In this document: one piece after another, positions 34,196 through 42,956 of the stretch
Layout of the letters: the number at the start of each line of letters is the position of its first letter
Numbering within the stretch: position 1 is the stretch's first letter
NCBI GenBank assembly: GCA_019637395.1
Contig: JAHBVR010000003.1
Location: 434,001 to 498,000 of the forward strand
DNA length: 64,000 nucleotides
Source: Vulcanimicrobiota bacterium
Lineage (GTDB): Bacteria; Vulcanimicrobiota; Xenobia; Xenobiales; JADMJV01
Direction of reading: 5' to 3'
Program-made: the position numbers and the translations under genes
Notes under the pieces: generated by a model
Told to the model about the DNA's origin: nothing
Seen by the model: only the letters and a program-made list of their open reading frames with translations
Databases searched by the model: none

Positions 34196-36105
34196 AAAAG
34201 CTGCTCTGCGCGTTGCTGCTGATGGTCCCCCTCTGGGCTGAGCCGCCGGAAGGCTCGGCCGACTATCAGAAGGCGGAGAGCGCCTTCCAATCGCAAAAAT
34301 ACGCGCAAGCTCGCCAGCTAACCGAGGCTCTTTTGAAACAGGAGCCGGATAACTATGCCGCTCTCTACTTGCTGGGCGCCATCTATCACTATGGCGAAGG
34401 CAGCATTCCGCGCGCCTATTATTGTTACAAGCGGGCTCGCCGGGGCATCGAAAAGGCTTATCCGGACCATCCCGAGAGCAGTGCTTCCAGCACCCTGTAT
34501 GGCGTGGTGCTGCAAGAACTCAGCGAGACGGCCCAGCAGTTGGAGCACTACCAGGAAGCCCTGGATTTGATCGATGAGCGCGACCGACTCTACCCCTCCC
34601 AAAAGCAGGCGGCCCGCAAGGGCTGGCCTCTCTTGAAGCTGGGACGCTTTGAGGAGTCGCGCCAGCTCATGCTCAAATTACTCGATGACCCGGAGCACTG
34701 GGCCTATCGTGACCACGCTCTCAACACCCTGGGCAACATTGAGTTTGAAACCGACAATTTAGAAAAAAGCTACGAATATTTTCAGAAGATTGCCGCGGAA
34801 GCGGGGCCCGGCTCCGATCCTGTTTTCTACTGCAACGCCGGCGAGGCCGCCCGCGATCTGCTGCGCTACGACGAGAGCGAAAAGCTGATGCTCAAGTCGA
34901 CCGAGAATTTTAATCCCTATACCTACAGTAACCCCTGGGGTTTTTTGGCCGAGCTTTATGCGGCCGAGTCGCGCATGCCCGAGGCGCTGGAGGCCCTCAA
35001 ACGGATGCAGGCCTGGCGCATTTCGGCCAGCGCCCAGGTGTCTCAGAACAAATGGGCCGAGTGCTATGGCCACGCCGGTTCGGTACTTTTACAAATGGGC
35101 TATGACGAGAAGGCTCTGGAGATTCTCGAGCGCCTGATTCGGCGGCAGGACCGCAACTCGAGTATCTCCACGGCGCCCTCACTGGTGGAGGGCCGCCTGG
35201 TTTATCTTTATTCGCTGGCGCTGCAGCGCAATATCCAACGCGCTCGTGAAAAACTGAGCTACGCCTCCTGGAAAGAGGTTCCGGCCCTGCTGGCCAGGCT
35301 CTTTTCCATGGAGCGGCAGGTAGCTCGCGAACGAGAACGAGCCGCCAACCTGATCGCTTCCCGCACGGGCATCGACGGATTTATTCAGCCTTATGGCGCC
35401 AGAGCCCTGGACTCGCCCAGCGTCAGCAGCGCCTGTTGGACTTGTTTTGGCCCCGGGGCGGTGATCGCCGCGGTGGAGCGCAGCCTCAAGCTGGATAAGC
35501 CTGAAATGGCGGCCCGAAAGCCCTACCTGACGGCCATCTTGGGAGAAGCTTACCTGTACGATTGGCGGGTGGCCGACTGCGTGGCGCAACTGGAAGAAGC
35601 TTTGAAGACTCTGCCGGCGGCTGAGGTGAAGTTGCGCCATCGCTGTGAGGCCGTGCTGGTCAGGGCTTTAATGCAGCAGGGGAAACGTGCTGAAGCGATG
35701 AGCCACCTGCAAAGCCTGATGGACACCGATCCCAGTCAGTTGCGCGCCTGTCAGGTGGCTCTACCCATGACCATCGAATCGGATGGGAGCCAGGCCGCCA
35801 ATAGCGCGCGCAACTGGCTCTATGCTTCCCCGCGTTGCCAGCGCGGCAGCGGCGGATTCACCCTCAAGCTCCAGTCCGACCAGGAAAAAGTTACCGGGCA
35901 GTTGGTCGGTCCTGACGGCACCTCGGCCGGGCGCTTCGAGGGCCAGCCGCGCGGTAATGCCTCAGATTCGGCCCGCAGTTTTTGCGAGGTCTTTCACGCC
36001 CAGGCCTTCGCTCCGATCATTGACCTGAGTCAGGGAGACATCCGCTCCATCGACGGCTCCACCGGCGCCGTGCGGGCCGACGCGCTAAAGAATTTGGCTG
36101 AGTAG
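34192..36105 (+). CDS. Secreted tetratricopeptide-repeat protein
   Basis: GTG at 34192 overlaps the MoxR stop (GTGA) and gives a signal peptide (KKLLCALLLMVPLWA), so the 637-residue protein is exported. Several TPR-like helical pairs can be seen: ADYQKAESAFQSQKYAQARQL, ALYLLGAIYHYGEG, ALNTLGNIEFETDNLEKSYEYF and YGHAGSVLLQMGYDEKALEI. The last 120 residues form a different, probably beta-rich domain (GGFTLKLQSDQEKVTGQLVGPDG). No catalytic motif is visible. TPR proteins of this kind often accompany MoxR/DUF58 sets as binding scaffolds. Confidence 0.75.
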   Translation: MKKLLCALLLMVPLWAEPPEGSADYQKAESAFQSQKYAQARQLTEALLKQEPDNYAALYLLGAIYHYGEGSIPRAYYCYKRARRGIEKAYPDHPESSASSTLYGVVLQELSETAQQLEHYQEALDLIDERDRLYPSQKQAARKGWPLLKLGRFEESRQLMLKLLDDPEHWAYRDHALNTLGNIEFETDNLEKSYEYFQKIAAEAGPGSDPVFYCNAGEAARDLLRYDESEKLMLKSTENFNPYTYSNPWGFLAELYAAESRMPEALEALKRMQAWRISASAQVSQNKWAECYGHAGSVLLQMGYDEKALEILERLIRRQDRNSSISTAPSLVEGRLVYLYSLALQRNIQRAREKLSYASWKEVPALLARLFSMERQVARERERAANLIASRTGIDGFIQPYGARALDSPSVSSACWTCFGPGAVIAAVERSLKLDKPEMAARKPYLTAILGEAYLYDWRVADCVAQLEEALKTLPAAEVKLRHRCEAVLVRALMQQGKRAEAMSHLQSLMDTDPSQLRACQVALPMTIESDGSQAANSARNWLYASPRCQRGSGGFTLKLQSDQEKVTGQLVGPDGTSAGRFEGQPRGNASDSARSFCEVFHAQAFAPIIDLSQGDIRSIDGSTGAVRADALKNLAE

Positions 36106-36414
36106 CTTGACCTGGGTGGCCTGCAGGCGATCATCGGCCAGCAGGCCGTCCACCTGCACCTTCTGGCCGGCTTTGAGCTGGTCGGGAACGACGTCCACAA
36201 AACGCGTGTCGGCATCCAGGTAGACCCAGATGAGATCTTCTTCGCCGGCCTGCACCACCAGCCGATTATGCTCCAGGTAGATGGCGTCGACCACTCCTTG
36301 CAGGCGAACCTTGCTGTTGCGCTGCGACTTGGCCGTCAACCACGAAGGCAGCGGCAGCGGGGAAGCCCAACTGGCCGCGAAAGCGATGGTCTGAAGTTTG
36401 GGTGCCATTTTCAT
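36085..36414 (-). CDS. Small secreted OB-fold-like protein, unknown function
   Basis: This 109-residue protein has an N-terminal hydrophobic stretch that could be a signal peptide (QTIAFAASWASPLPLPSWL). The body has the pattern KVRLQGVVDAIYLEHNRLVVQ, VYLDADTRFVDVVPDQLKAGQKVQVDG, LQATQVKLL. This is the beta-barrel rhythm of DUF5666/OB-like export domains. It overlaps the 3' end of the convergent TPR gene by 21 bases. The function is unknown. Confidence 0.6.
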   Translation of the reverse strand: MKMAPKLQTIAFAASWASPLPLPSWLTAKSQRNSKVRLQGVVDAIYLEHNRLVVQAGEEDLIWVYLDADTRFVDVVPDQLKAGQKVQVDGLLADDRLQATQVKLLSQIL

Positions 36415-36460
36415 GATTCTAGTCTAAAGGTTCTACCAGCGGCAACTGCGGAGAGTTCCC

Positions 36461-37885
36461 TCATTTCTTGGGCCGTAAGAGTTCTTGAGAGCGCTGGTGG
36501 CATTCCTGGGCCTGGCGGTCGCGACCAGTAATCCGGCAGATGTCCCCCCGGGCACTGAGCAGGTGTCCCAACACCAGAGCCTGATCGCCCAACCCGCGCT
36601 GCTCGATCAGGTCGCATGATTTTTTCATTTCGTCTTCGGCTTTATAGAACTCCAGCTCGTCCGCGAAAATCAGTCCCATCCCAAAATCGATCAGCGCTCG
36701 CTCGACCTCGGCGAAATCTCCCCATTCTTCCCAGATCATCTGAGCTTGCAAGAGGGCCACCTTGGCCTGTTCGCGCGCTCCCTCGTAAAGCCAGACCTGG
36801 GCCATCCAGTAAAGGGCGCGGGCCACGCAGGGGTGCTCGCCCCCGTAGGCGCCGCTGCTTACGCGCAGCAGATCCTCGGCGCGCGCCAGGCCCTGCATCC
36901 AATCGCGGCGCAGAATGGACAATTCGACCAGCACCTCGCGCAAGCGCAGGCAGAGCGGGTGATGCGGGCTAAACCGTTCGCACCAGAGAGCCAGGATTTC
37001 TTGCACCACCGCTTCGGTATCGGGGAAGCGGCCCTGGAACTGCCAGAGACGAGCCTGCTCGGCGCGCAGGAGCTGGCCTTCAAAGCTGACCGGATTAACC
37101 CACTGCATGCCTTCGACCAGGGCGGCTTCGGCCCCGGCCAAGTCCCGGCGACTCAGCAAATTCAAGGCGATCTCGCGATAGATGCGCGCTTTGTCGCTGT
37201 CGGGGAGATGGCCGACCGCTTCGCGATAGAAGCCATCAGCTCGGCTGGCCAATCCCAGCCGGCGCTGACTGCGCGCCTGGTCGATCAGCAGCCAGGCGGG
37301 ATTCTGGTCGGGCATCGAGCTTTGCCCCTGCTGGCGCAGTCCGGCTGCTTCCAGCGACTTGCCCTGGGCGTCATAGAAGCAGCAGATGGCCCGGTGGGCC
37401 AGCATCAGTTCCTCGGGACTACCGGCCTTGCCGGCAGCGTCTTTGGCCCAGCGCAAAGCCTGATCGACGTGGCCATAACTGGCATAAAAATAGGCCAGCT
37501 GCAGTGCGTAATCGTAGCGAGCTTTAGGTGCTTCGGGCAGACGCCGGTAGGCCTGCATAAAAAAGGTTTCGGCGTCGGAACCGGCCCCGATGGCAGCCAG
37601 CGCCTGACCGGCGTGGTGCAGCAAAGAGCCCATCTGACTGGAGTCGAACTCAAACTGATCGCGGCCCACCTGCAGCATTTTGGGTACGACTTCTTGGACC
37701 AAGCCGGCGTCGCTACGCGCCTGGGCCAGCGTCAGCAGTCCGCGCCACATATCCAGCAGCAGGGCTGGAGCCGGCGGTTCTTGTTCAAACTGGCGGCGCA
37801 GGCTGAGCAGCATCTCGTAGGACTCATTGAAAAGTCCTTCGCTCAACCATTGGCGCGCCTGGGCCAGACTGGCTTCTACTTGCAT
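36461..37885 (-). CDS. Cytoplasmic TPR-like helical repeat protein
   Basis: ATG at 37885 shares its A with the upstream TGA (TGATG), giving 474 residues without a signal peptide. The protein is nearly all helical with TPR-like pairs: ALQLAYFYASYGHVDQALRWA, REIALNLLSRRDLAGAEAAL, and LYWMAQVWLYEGAREQAKVALLQAQ. Longer open frames upstream would overlap the whole preceding gene and are rejected. No enzyme motif is seen; a scaffold role is likely. Confidence 0.7.
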   Translation of the reverse strand: MQVEASLAQARQWLSEGLFNESYEMLLSLRRQFEQEPPAPALLLDMWRGLLTLAQARSDAGLVQEVVPKMLQVGRDQFEFDSSQMGSLLHHAGQALAAIGAGSDAETFFMQAYRRLPEAPKARYDYALQLAYFYASYGHVDQALRWAKDAAGKAGSPEELMLAHRAICCFYDAQGKSLEAAGLRQQGQSSMPDQNPAWLLIDQARSQRRLGLASRADGFYREAVGHLPDSDKARIYREIALNLLSRRDLAGAEAALVEGMQWVNPVSFEGQLLRAEQARLWQFQGRFPDTEAVVQEILALWCERFSPHHPLCLRLREVLVELSILRRDWMQGLARAEDLLRVSSGAYGGEHPCVARALYWMAQVWLYEGAREQAKVALLQAQMIWEEWGDFAEVERALIDFGMGLIFADELEFYKAEDEMKKSCDLIEQRGLGDQALVLGHLLSARGDICRITGRDRQAQECHQRSQELLRPKK

Positions 37886-38469
37886 CAGCTCAACCTCTTG
37901 GGAAGACTGGCGCTGGGCACGCCCAGGGGGGCGGCCCAGCCTAAAATTCCGCTCTCTTCCACTGGCATGGCCAGCGGCGGAGGAACCACCCGTTCCAAAG
38001 GATCGGTGCTGCGCGGCTGCGGGCGAGGCAGGCCGGACAAGCTGGGGTCCCCCCAACTGGCCCATTGACCCGGGGCTTCCGGCCAGGGCGTGCCGGCTTC
38101 TTCGCCGGGCCAGGGGCAGCCGGCCCACATGGCCAGCAGGGCCGGCTTCCAGCCGGTGCCGCAGCCGGGCGGGTGACTGGCCAGTTCCCAGGGCTGCTCA
38201 TCCCCAATGGTCACGGCGCTGTCCTGCTCTCCCTCGCCGAAGAAGGCCTGCAGTACACGGCTGGCGCCGGTGCGGCCCAGTGAGGTGTCGATTCCCATGG
38301 TGTAGTTGCCGGCCGTGTTGAGCACGGCCCGGTAAGGTTCCCATTTCTCCGGATAGTTGAAAGGGGAGCCGGCCATGAAGGCCCAGATGGCTTTCAAACC
38401 GGCGTGGGCGTCCAGAGCCCAGCGAATGGTCAGTGGCGAATAGCCATGGAAATAGGTATCGCTATCCAT
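37885..38469 (-). CDS. Protein of unknown function, Pro/Trp-rich C-terminal half
   Basis: This 194-residue protein starts GYSPLTIRWALDAHAGLKAIW. The second half is rich in Pro, Trp and Gly (WKPALLAMWAGCPWPGEEAG) and probably extended. No signal peptide or membrane helix is visible, and I do not recognise a family. ATG at 38469 follows the aroF stop by one base, and its TGA overlaps the TPR gene start, so aroF, this gene and the TPR gene look co-transcribed. Confidence 0.55.
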   Translation of the reverse strand: MDSDTYFHGYSPLTIRWALDAHAGLKAIWAFMAGSPFNYPEKWEPYRAVLNTAGNYTMGIDTSLGRTGASRVLQAFFGEGEQDSAVTIGDEQPWELASHPPGCGTGWKPALLAMWAGCPWPGEEAGTPWPEAPGQWASWGDPSLSGLPRPQPRSTDPLERVVPPPLAMPVEESGILGWAAPLGVPSASLPKRLS

Positions 38470-38470
38470 G

Positions 38471-39490
38471 CTAGAGCGTGCGTCCCACCGCCTGAGCCAC
38501 CGCCTTGATTTGCGTCATGAGGGAGCGGAAGCCCGGGAAATTGAGGCATTGCGGCCCGTCCGACCAGGCCTTATCAGGCTCGGGGTGAATTTCGATGATC
38601 AGGCCGTCGGCTCCGGCCGCCACCGCCGCCAGCGAGAGAGCCGGCACCAGCTCGCGATCGCCGGCCGCGTGTGAAGGGTCGATGATGATGGGCAGGTGGG
38701 TGAGCCGGCGCAGCACCGGCACGGCGCTGATGTCCAGCGTATTGCGCGTCATGGTCTCGAAGGTGCGGATACCGCGCTCGCACATGATGACCTGCTGGTT
38801 GCCGTTGGCCAGGATGTATTCGGCCGACATCAAGAATTCTTCCAGGCTGTTCATCATGCCGCGCTTGAGCAACACGGGTACGCGGCAGCGGCCCAGTTCC
38901 TGGAGCAGGGCGAAGTTCTGCATATTGCGCGCCCCCACCTGAATCAGGTCCGCGTAGCGCCCCACCAGTTCCACGTCGGAGGGCTTCAGACATTCGGTGA
39001 CCACTTTCAGGCCGGTGCGGTTGCGCACTTCGTGCAGCAACTCCAGACCCTGTTCTCCCAGGCCTTGAAAACTGTAAGGGGAAGAGCGCGGCTTGAAGGC
39101 CCCGCCGCGGATCATGGGCACGCCCAGCTCGGTCAGCAATTTTCCAACGGTTTGCAGTTGCTCGTGACCCTCGACAGCGCAGGGTCCGGCCATGATGATG
39201 AGCCGCTCGCCGCCAACCGGCACGCCGCTGACGTGGACCACCGAGTTCTCCGGGTGGAACTCGCGGGAGGCCAGGCGGAAGGGCCGACTGGACGCAAATG
39301 TTCTCTCCACGCCGTCGAGACCCAGCAATTTCTCCTCGATTTGGGCCGAATCGCCTTTGACCATGCAGCCAACCTGGGTGATGTCCTTGCCCCGCGAGAG
39401 GAACGGCGTCAAACCACGCGATTCAATTTCCCGGAGAACCCCACCGATTTGCTTGACGGAGGCCTGCTCTTTCATGACGACGATCAACAT
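38471..39490 (-). CDS. aroF: 3-deoxy-7-phosphoheptulonate (DAHP) synthase, AroF/AroG-beta type
   Basis: The enzyme condenses phosphoenolpyruvate and erythrose-4-phosphate as the first step of aromatic amino-acid synthesis. It has an N-terminal ferredoxin-like regulatory domain (about residues 1-70) and the type I-beta barrel: MAGPCAVEGHEQL, RGGAFKPRSSPYSFQGLG, VVTECLKPSDV, QVGARNMQNFALL, KRGMMNSLEEFLMSAEYI, and DPSHAAGDRELV. At 339 residues it has normal length for this subtype. ATG at 39490 is chosen; TTG at 39508 is possible. With trpBA 5 kb away, part of the aromatic pathway is in the window. Confidence 0.94.
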   Translation of the reverse strand: MLIVVMKEQASVKQIGGVLREIESRGLTPFLSRGKDITQVGCMVKGDSAQIEEKLLGLDGVERTFASSRPFRLASREFHPENSVVHVSGVPVGGERLIIMAGPCAVEGHEQLQTVGKLLTELGVPMIRGGAFKPRSSPYSFQGLGEQGLELLHEVRNRTGLKVVTECLKPSDVELVGRYADLIQVGARNMQNFALLQELGRCRVPVLLKRGMMNSLEEFLMSAEYILANGNQQVIMCERGIRTFETMTRNTLDISAVPVLRRLTHLPIIIDPSHAAGDRELVPALSLAAVAAGADGLIIEIHPEPDKAWSDGPQCLNFPGFRSLMTQIKAVAQAVGRTL

Positions 39491-39546
39491 AGGGCCATGG
39501 CTTCTCAAAAAGCGGAGGCTCTCCTGGCGTGCGCGAATTCGGCGGG

Positions 39547-40536
39547 ATGCGTTTGCCTATCGTTTTTTTATGGTTGAGCGGTCTGGCTCTGGCTCAGCCC
39601 GGGCTCCTTCTGGGTAAGGATATGCCGGGCAAGTCGTTTTCCGGCCCCCTCCCGCGCGAGACCGCTTACCAGCGGCAACTGGCCACTCGCCTGCGGGCGG
39701 ACGTTACCCATCTGGCCGTGAAAATCGGCGAGCGCAATTCGCTCAACGCCTACGCCAAACTCAACGCTACCCGCGATTGGATTCGATTGCAACTGACCCT
39801 GGCCGGCTATCGGGTGCGCAACCACGATTTTCAGGCCGGCGGTAAGACTTTCACCAACCTGGAGTGCGAGCTTGCCGGCCAGAGCTCGCGGGTGGTGGTG
39901 GTCGGTGCTCACTATGACAGCGCCGAGAACTGCCCGGCCGCCAACGACAACGGCAGCGGCGTGGCTTCCTTGCTGGCCCTGGCCCGTTATTTCAAGACTC
40001 TCAAGGACAAGCCCAAGTGTACGATTCGGCTGGTGGCCTTTGCTAACGAGGAACCCCCGCATTTCTGGCATGACAGCATGGGTTCGCTAAACTATGCGCG
40101 CATGGCCCGCAAACGCGGGGATGAGATGGTGGCTATGCTGAGCCTGGAGACGATGGGCTACTACAGCGACAAGGCCGGTTCCCAACGGTTTCCCGGTCCG
40201 CTGGCCCTGGCTTATCCCAGCACCGGCAATTACATCGTCTTCGTCGGCGACCTGAAGTCGGGTCCGTTGGTGCAACGGTGTATTGGCTCGTTCCGCAAGC
40301 ACGCTTCCTTCCCCAGCCAGGGCGCCGCCTTGCCTGGCGAAATGGAGGGAGTGGGCTGGTCCGATCACTGGTCTTTCTGGGGGGTGGGCGTGCCGGCCGT
40401 GATGGTCACCGATACCGCGCCCATGCGCTATCTGCATTACCACCGGCCCAGTGATCTGCCCGACAAGCTGGATTACGGCCGGCTGGCCCGAGTGGTGGAC
40501 GGACTTGGACACGTCATCAGAGACTTAGCCCGTTAA
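39547..40536 (+). CDS. Secreted M28-family metallopeptidase
   Basis: After a signal peptide (RLPIVFLWLSGLALA) the 329-residue protein has the M28 fold with zinc ligands: His and Asp in VVGAHYDSAENC, the bridging Asp in AANDNGSGVA, Glu-Glu in FANEEPPHF (catalytic and metal Glu), an acidic ligand in SLETMGY and a final His in LHYHRPSD. M28 enzymes are aminopeptidases or glutaminyl-cyclase-like enzymes acting outside the cytoplasm. ATG at 39547 is preferred; GTG at 39529 is in frame. A long structured 3' region with a terminator follows. Confidence 0.85.
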   Translation: MRLPIVFLWLSGLALAQPGLLLGKDMPGKSFSGPLPRETAYQRQLATRLRADVTHLAVKIGERNSLNAYAKLNATRDWIRLQLTLAGYRVRNHDFQAGGKTFTNLECELAGQSSRVVVVGAHYDSAENCPAANDNGSGVASLLALARYFKTLKDKPKCTIRLVAFANEEPPHFWHDSMGSLNYARMARKRGDEMVAMLSLETMGYYSDKAGSQRFPGPLALAYPSTGNYIVFVGDLKSGPLVQRCIGSFRKHASFPSQGAALPGEMEGVGWSDHWSFWGVGVPAVMVTDTAPMRYLHYHRPSDLPDKLDYGRLARVVDGLGHVIRDLAR

Positions 40537-40617
40537 AAACACCTTAATCGACTCAGGCGCATGTTAGCGATCTGGCAATACCTGGGCGCGAATTGTTAAC
40601 AAAGTTCATCTTTTTAT

Positions 40618-40776
40618 GTCGATTTACGTCTTTGCCCGGCCGCTTTCCCGACGTAAGATGACTTCAGCGAAACCCCGGGCGGTTCGCACGAACCGCCCAA
40701 TGTAGTCCGTGTCCTAACTGCTCTCCAGTAATGAAAAGCATCAGTGGCTTCCCCTTCGGGGGAGGCCCTTTTTTTT
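40618..40776 (+). ncRNA. Structured RNA region of unknown class with terminator
   Basis: Three stems follow one another on the plus strand. GTCGATTTACGTC (40618-40630) pairs with GACGTAAGATGAC (40650-40662), with one mismatch and two G-U pairs. GGGCGGTTCG (40677-40686) pairs perfectly with CGAACCGCCC (40689-40698). A terminator with a UUCG loop lies at 40746-40776. No protein frame of note is present. It may be a small RNA or the processed 3' end of the M28 transcript. I cannot match it to a known family, and no convincing promoter was found. Confidence 0.45.
40746..40776 (+). terminator. Strong intrinsic terminator with UUCG loop
   Basis: GGCTTCCCC (40746-40754) and GGGGAGGCC (40759-40767) pair around TTCG, followed by CTTTTTTTTTG. 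The stem has nine pairs (one G-U). Confidence 0.88.
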
Positions 40777-40789
40777 GTGCGCCAGACGC

Positions 40790-42871
40790 TTACAGCTTGA
40801 GCCTGGTGATCACAATCTTCAGTCCGGTCGGGCTGCTCAGCTCGGATAGGAAAGAACTCTGGTTGGAGTTGTCGTCGAAGCCGAACGCGTAAGCCGCCCC
40901 GCCCCCATTGGAGTTGGGGGAGCCCGGTGCGTCCGGGGTGGTCAGGCTGTGGTCGTGGATGGCCTTGGCGTAGACGTTGATCCGCGGCGTGCCGGCGTCC
41001 TTCTTGTAAAAAAGCTTCAAGTCGTGGGGATGGTTACGATAGTCGCGGGTGATCAGCGGCTCGTGGAGCAGGGTAGTGCGATTCATGGCCGCGCTCAAAG
41101 CCGAGACGATTTCGCCGGCGGCAAACTTGGTGAAAAGCTTGGGGTCGTCTCCGTCGTGAGGGACCTGGTCGGCCGGCCCGGGCTGGGGCACGGGCAGGAA
41201 CGGGCCGCCGGGCGGATCGGGTTGGTAGGTGATGCCGCCACTGGTGATCAGTTCAGTCGGCTCAAAGGCGTTGGTGGTGCTCGGCTTACGCACGTAGATA
41301 TGCTCAAAGCCCGCGCGGGGCGTGCCGTCGGCCTCCACGCAGGTGAAGACCATCTTGTCGTTGGCGTCCACCCGTCCATACCAGATGCCGAAGGCGGAGG
41401 TGTAACACTTCAAGTCCTCCGACTTGTATCTGGTCCAGACGTGGGTAAGATATTGGTCGAAATAGGTCAGATCGAATCCCTTGAAAGGCGGATCGGGGCG
41501 GTTGAACTGGCTGTTCTCCAGGCCCTTGACGGGGGCAATGGCGCGCAGTGGGATATCAGCCGGCAAGTCGAACTCGGTGCCGTTTTCCTTTTTGCCCTTG
41601 GCCGGCCCGGGCACGATCAGCTTCTTGAAGAAGTTGTCGGCGTTGATGTCGTCCAGGATCTTCTGGCGTCCGTCGTCGGTAGTGCCGACCGTACGGCTGC
41701 CGATGGTGGGGCCTTGCAGCGTAAACTGGACGCCGAAGCCCATCATATCGACCTCGGTCTTGTTGATACCGATGCCCGGCAGATTGGTATCGCCGTTTAC
41801 TTTGTAGTCAAACTCCAACCAGTCAAACAGGGTCAAATAGTTGGGATCGCCCGGATTGGTCCAGCCGTTCGGCTGAGCTAAGCGCACCGGCGGCTGGGGC
41901 GGCGGCAGCGGAGGACTCTGGGGCCGGTCGTCCTCCAGGCGAATCTGCATCTTACGACCCAGGGAAATGTACATCCGGCCGGCCGACATCTGCGGCAGGT
42001 TGAACTGAGTCGTGCCATTGGGAATGGGGATATTGTAAAGCTCGGTATAGCCGTCGACCTTGCCGTTGGGATCGGTGGTGTTGCCGATCGAGCGGTCATT
42101 GCCGTCGAAGGGGACCATTTTGCCGTCCGCGCTGACTCGATAGTAATCGGGGTCGGGCTTGCCTTCGCGGACTGCGTTGGGATTCTGGCCGAGCACGCAG
42201 AAGTAGGCCGGCTCGACCCCGGAGTTGTTGACCACGGTTACGGGAATGACTTCCGTCTGAATGGACTTGGCCTGAAAGAGATAGTTCGTGCCCGGTTGCA
42301 TGACCAGAGAATCGGGCTGCGAATAGATGGAGCCGCCCGTGTCGTTATCGTAGCGGCCCTGTACCGCCTGCGCGAAAGTGGCGTTGCCCTGGGAGTACTC
42401 GCTCAGTTCCGCCTGGTAAAGCTCGGCGTCATCGGCGATGACTCGCGGCTTGACGGTACCCTCGGGTCCCACTTCGGTCAGCGCGATCGACTGCACCAGA
42501 GCGAAGTCAAAAGGCTTGTTGGTGTCCCACAGGATATAGTAAAAGCCATCGCGCTGCACCGCTCCGGTGAGCGTATCGGGTTCGGTGCCGGGAGGAGCGG
42601 TTTCGGTCACGGTGAGAGTAAGCACGATATCGGGCGCGGCTCCGGGGCCGAAGGTCAACGTCCCCGTAAGGTTTTGCGTGCGCGGTAGAGTTACACTGCC
42701 TCCTCCAGGTGGCACACTGATGCGCAATTGGCGGGCGTTGCCGTCCAGATTGGTAAGCGAGGTCGGACCATTGGAGAAATTGCCGGTTTGCGAAGTAGCG
42801 GAGGAGCCGCAGCCGAGCAAGGCCAGTGCCAAACCGATGGTGGTAACCTTAAGAATCGTCTTTCTCTTCAT
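40790..42871 (-). CDS. GH64-like (beta-1,3-glucanase family) lipoprotein
   Basis: A lipoprotein signal (LALALLGC) begins the 693-residue protein. From about residue 210 it resembles glycoside hydrolase family 64: PVTVVNNSGVEPAYFCVLGQNP, FNLPQMSAGRMYISLGRKM, GDPNYLTLFDWLEFDYK and NKTEVDMMGFGVQFTL, the segment that carries the catalytic Glu and Asp in the family. GH64 enzymes cut laminarin-type beta-1,3-glucan. The N-terminal 200 residues form a separate domain. Being a lipoprotein it would act at the cell surface. The 3' end is 14 bases from the plus-strand terminator. Confidence 0.7.
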   Translation of the reverse strand: MKRKTILKVTTIGLALALLGCGSSATSQTGNFSNGPTSLTNLDGNARQLRISVPPGGGSVTLPRTQNLTGTLTFGPGAAPDIVLTLTVTETAPPGTEPDTLTGAVQRDGFYYILWDTNKPFDFALVQSIALTEVGPEGTVKPRVIADDAELYQAELSEYSQGNATFAQAVQGRYDNDTGGSIYSQPDSLVMQPGTNYLFQAKSIQTEVIPVTVVNNSGVEPAYFCVLGQNPNAVREGKPDPDYYRVSADGKMVPFDGNDRSIGNTTDPNGKVDGYTELYNIPIPNGTTQFNLPQMSAGRMYISLGRKMQIRLEDDRPQSPPLPPPQPPVRLAQPNGWTNPGDPNYLTLFDWLEFDYKVNGDTNLPGIGINKTEVDMMGFGVQFTLQGPTIGSRTVGTTDDGRQKILDDINADNFFKKLIVPGPAKGKKENGTEFDLPADIPLRAIAPVKGLENSQFNRPDPPFKGFDLTYFDQYLTHVWTRYKSEDLKCYTSAFGIWYGRVDANDKMVFTCVEADGTPRAGFEHIYVRKPSTTNAFEPTELITSGGITYQPDPPGGPFLPVPQPGPADQVPHDGDDPKLFTKFAAGEIVSALSAAMNRTTLLHEPLITRDYRNHPHDLKLFYKKDAGTPRINVYAKAIHDHSLTTPDAPGSPNSNGGGAAYAFGFDDNSNQSSFLSELSSPTGLKIVITRLKL

Positions 42872-42956
42872 GTTGGGCCATTCGCATGGACTCGTATCGT
42901 ACCCTCTGGAGTTCCCTGGCAGGAGGAAGTCCCCGATCGCGCGCCAAGCCGCCTGA

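Noticed and set aside
36746-38068. A 440-codon plus-strand frame opposite the TPR and unknown genes
   Set aside because: Its composition is shadow-like. The minus-strand genes have overlapping start/stop arrangements that fit an operon.
40593-40620. A promoter (TTGTTA with TATGTC) for the structured RNA near 40.7 kb
   Set aside because: The -10 match is poor and the start would fall inside the first stem.
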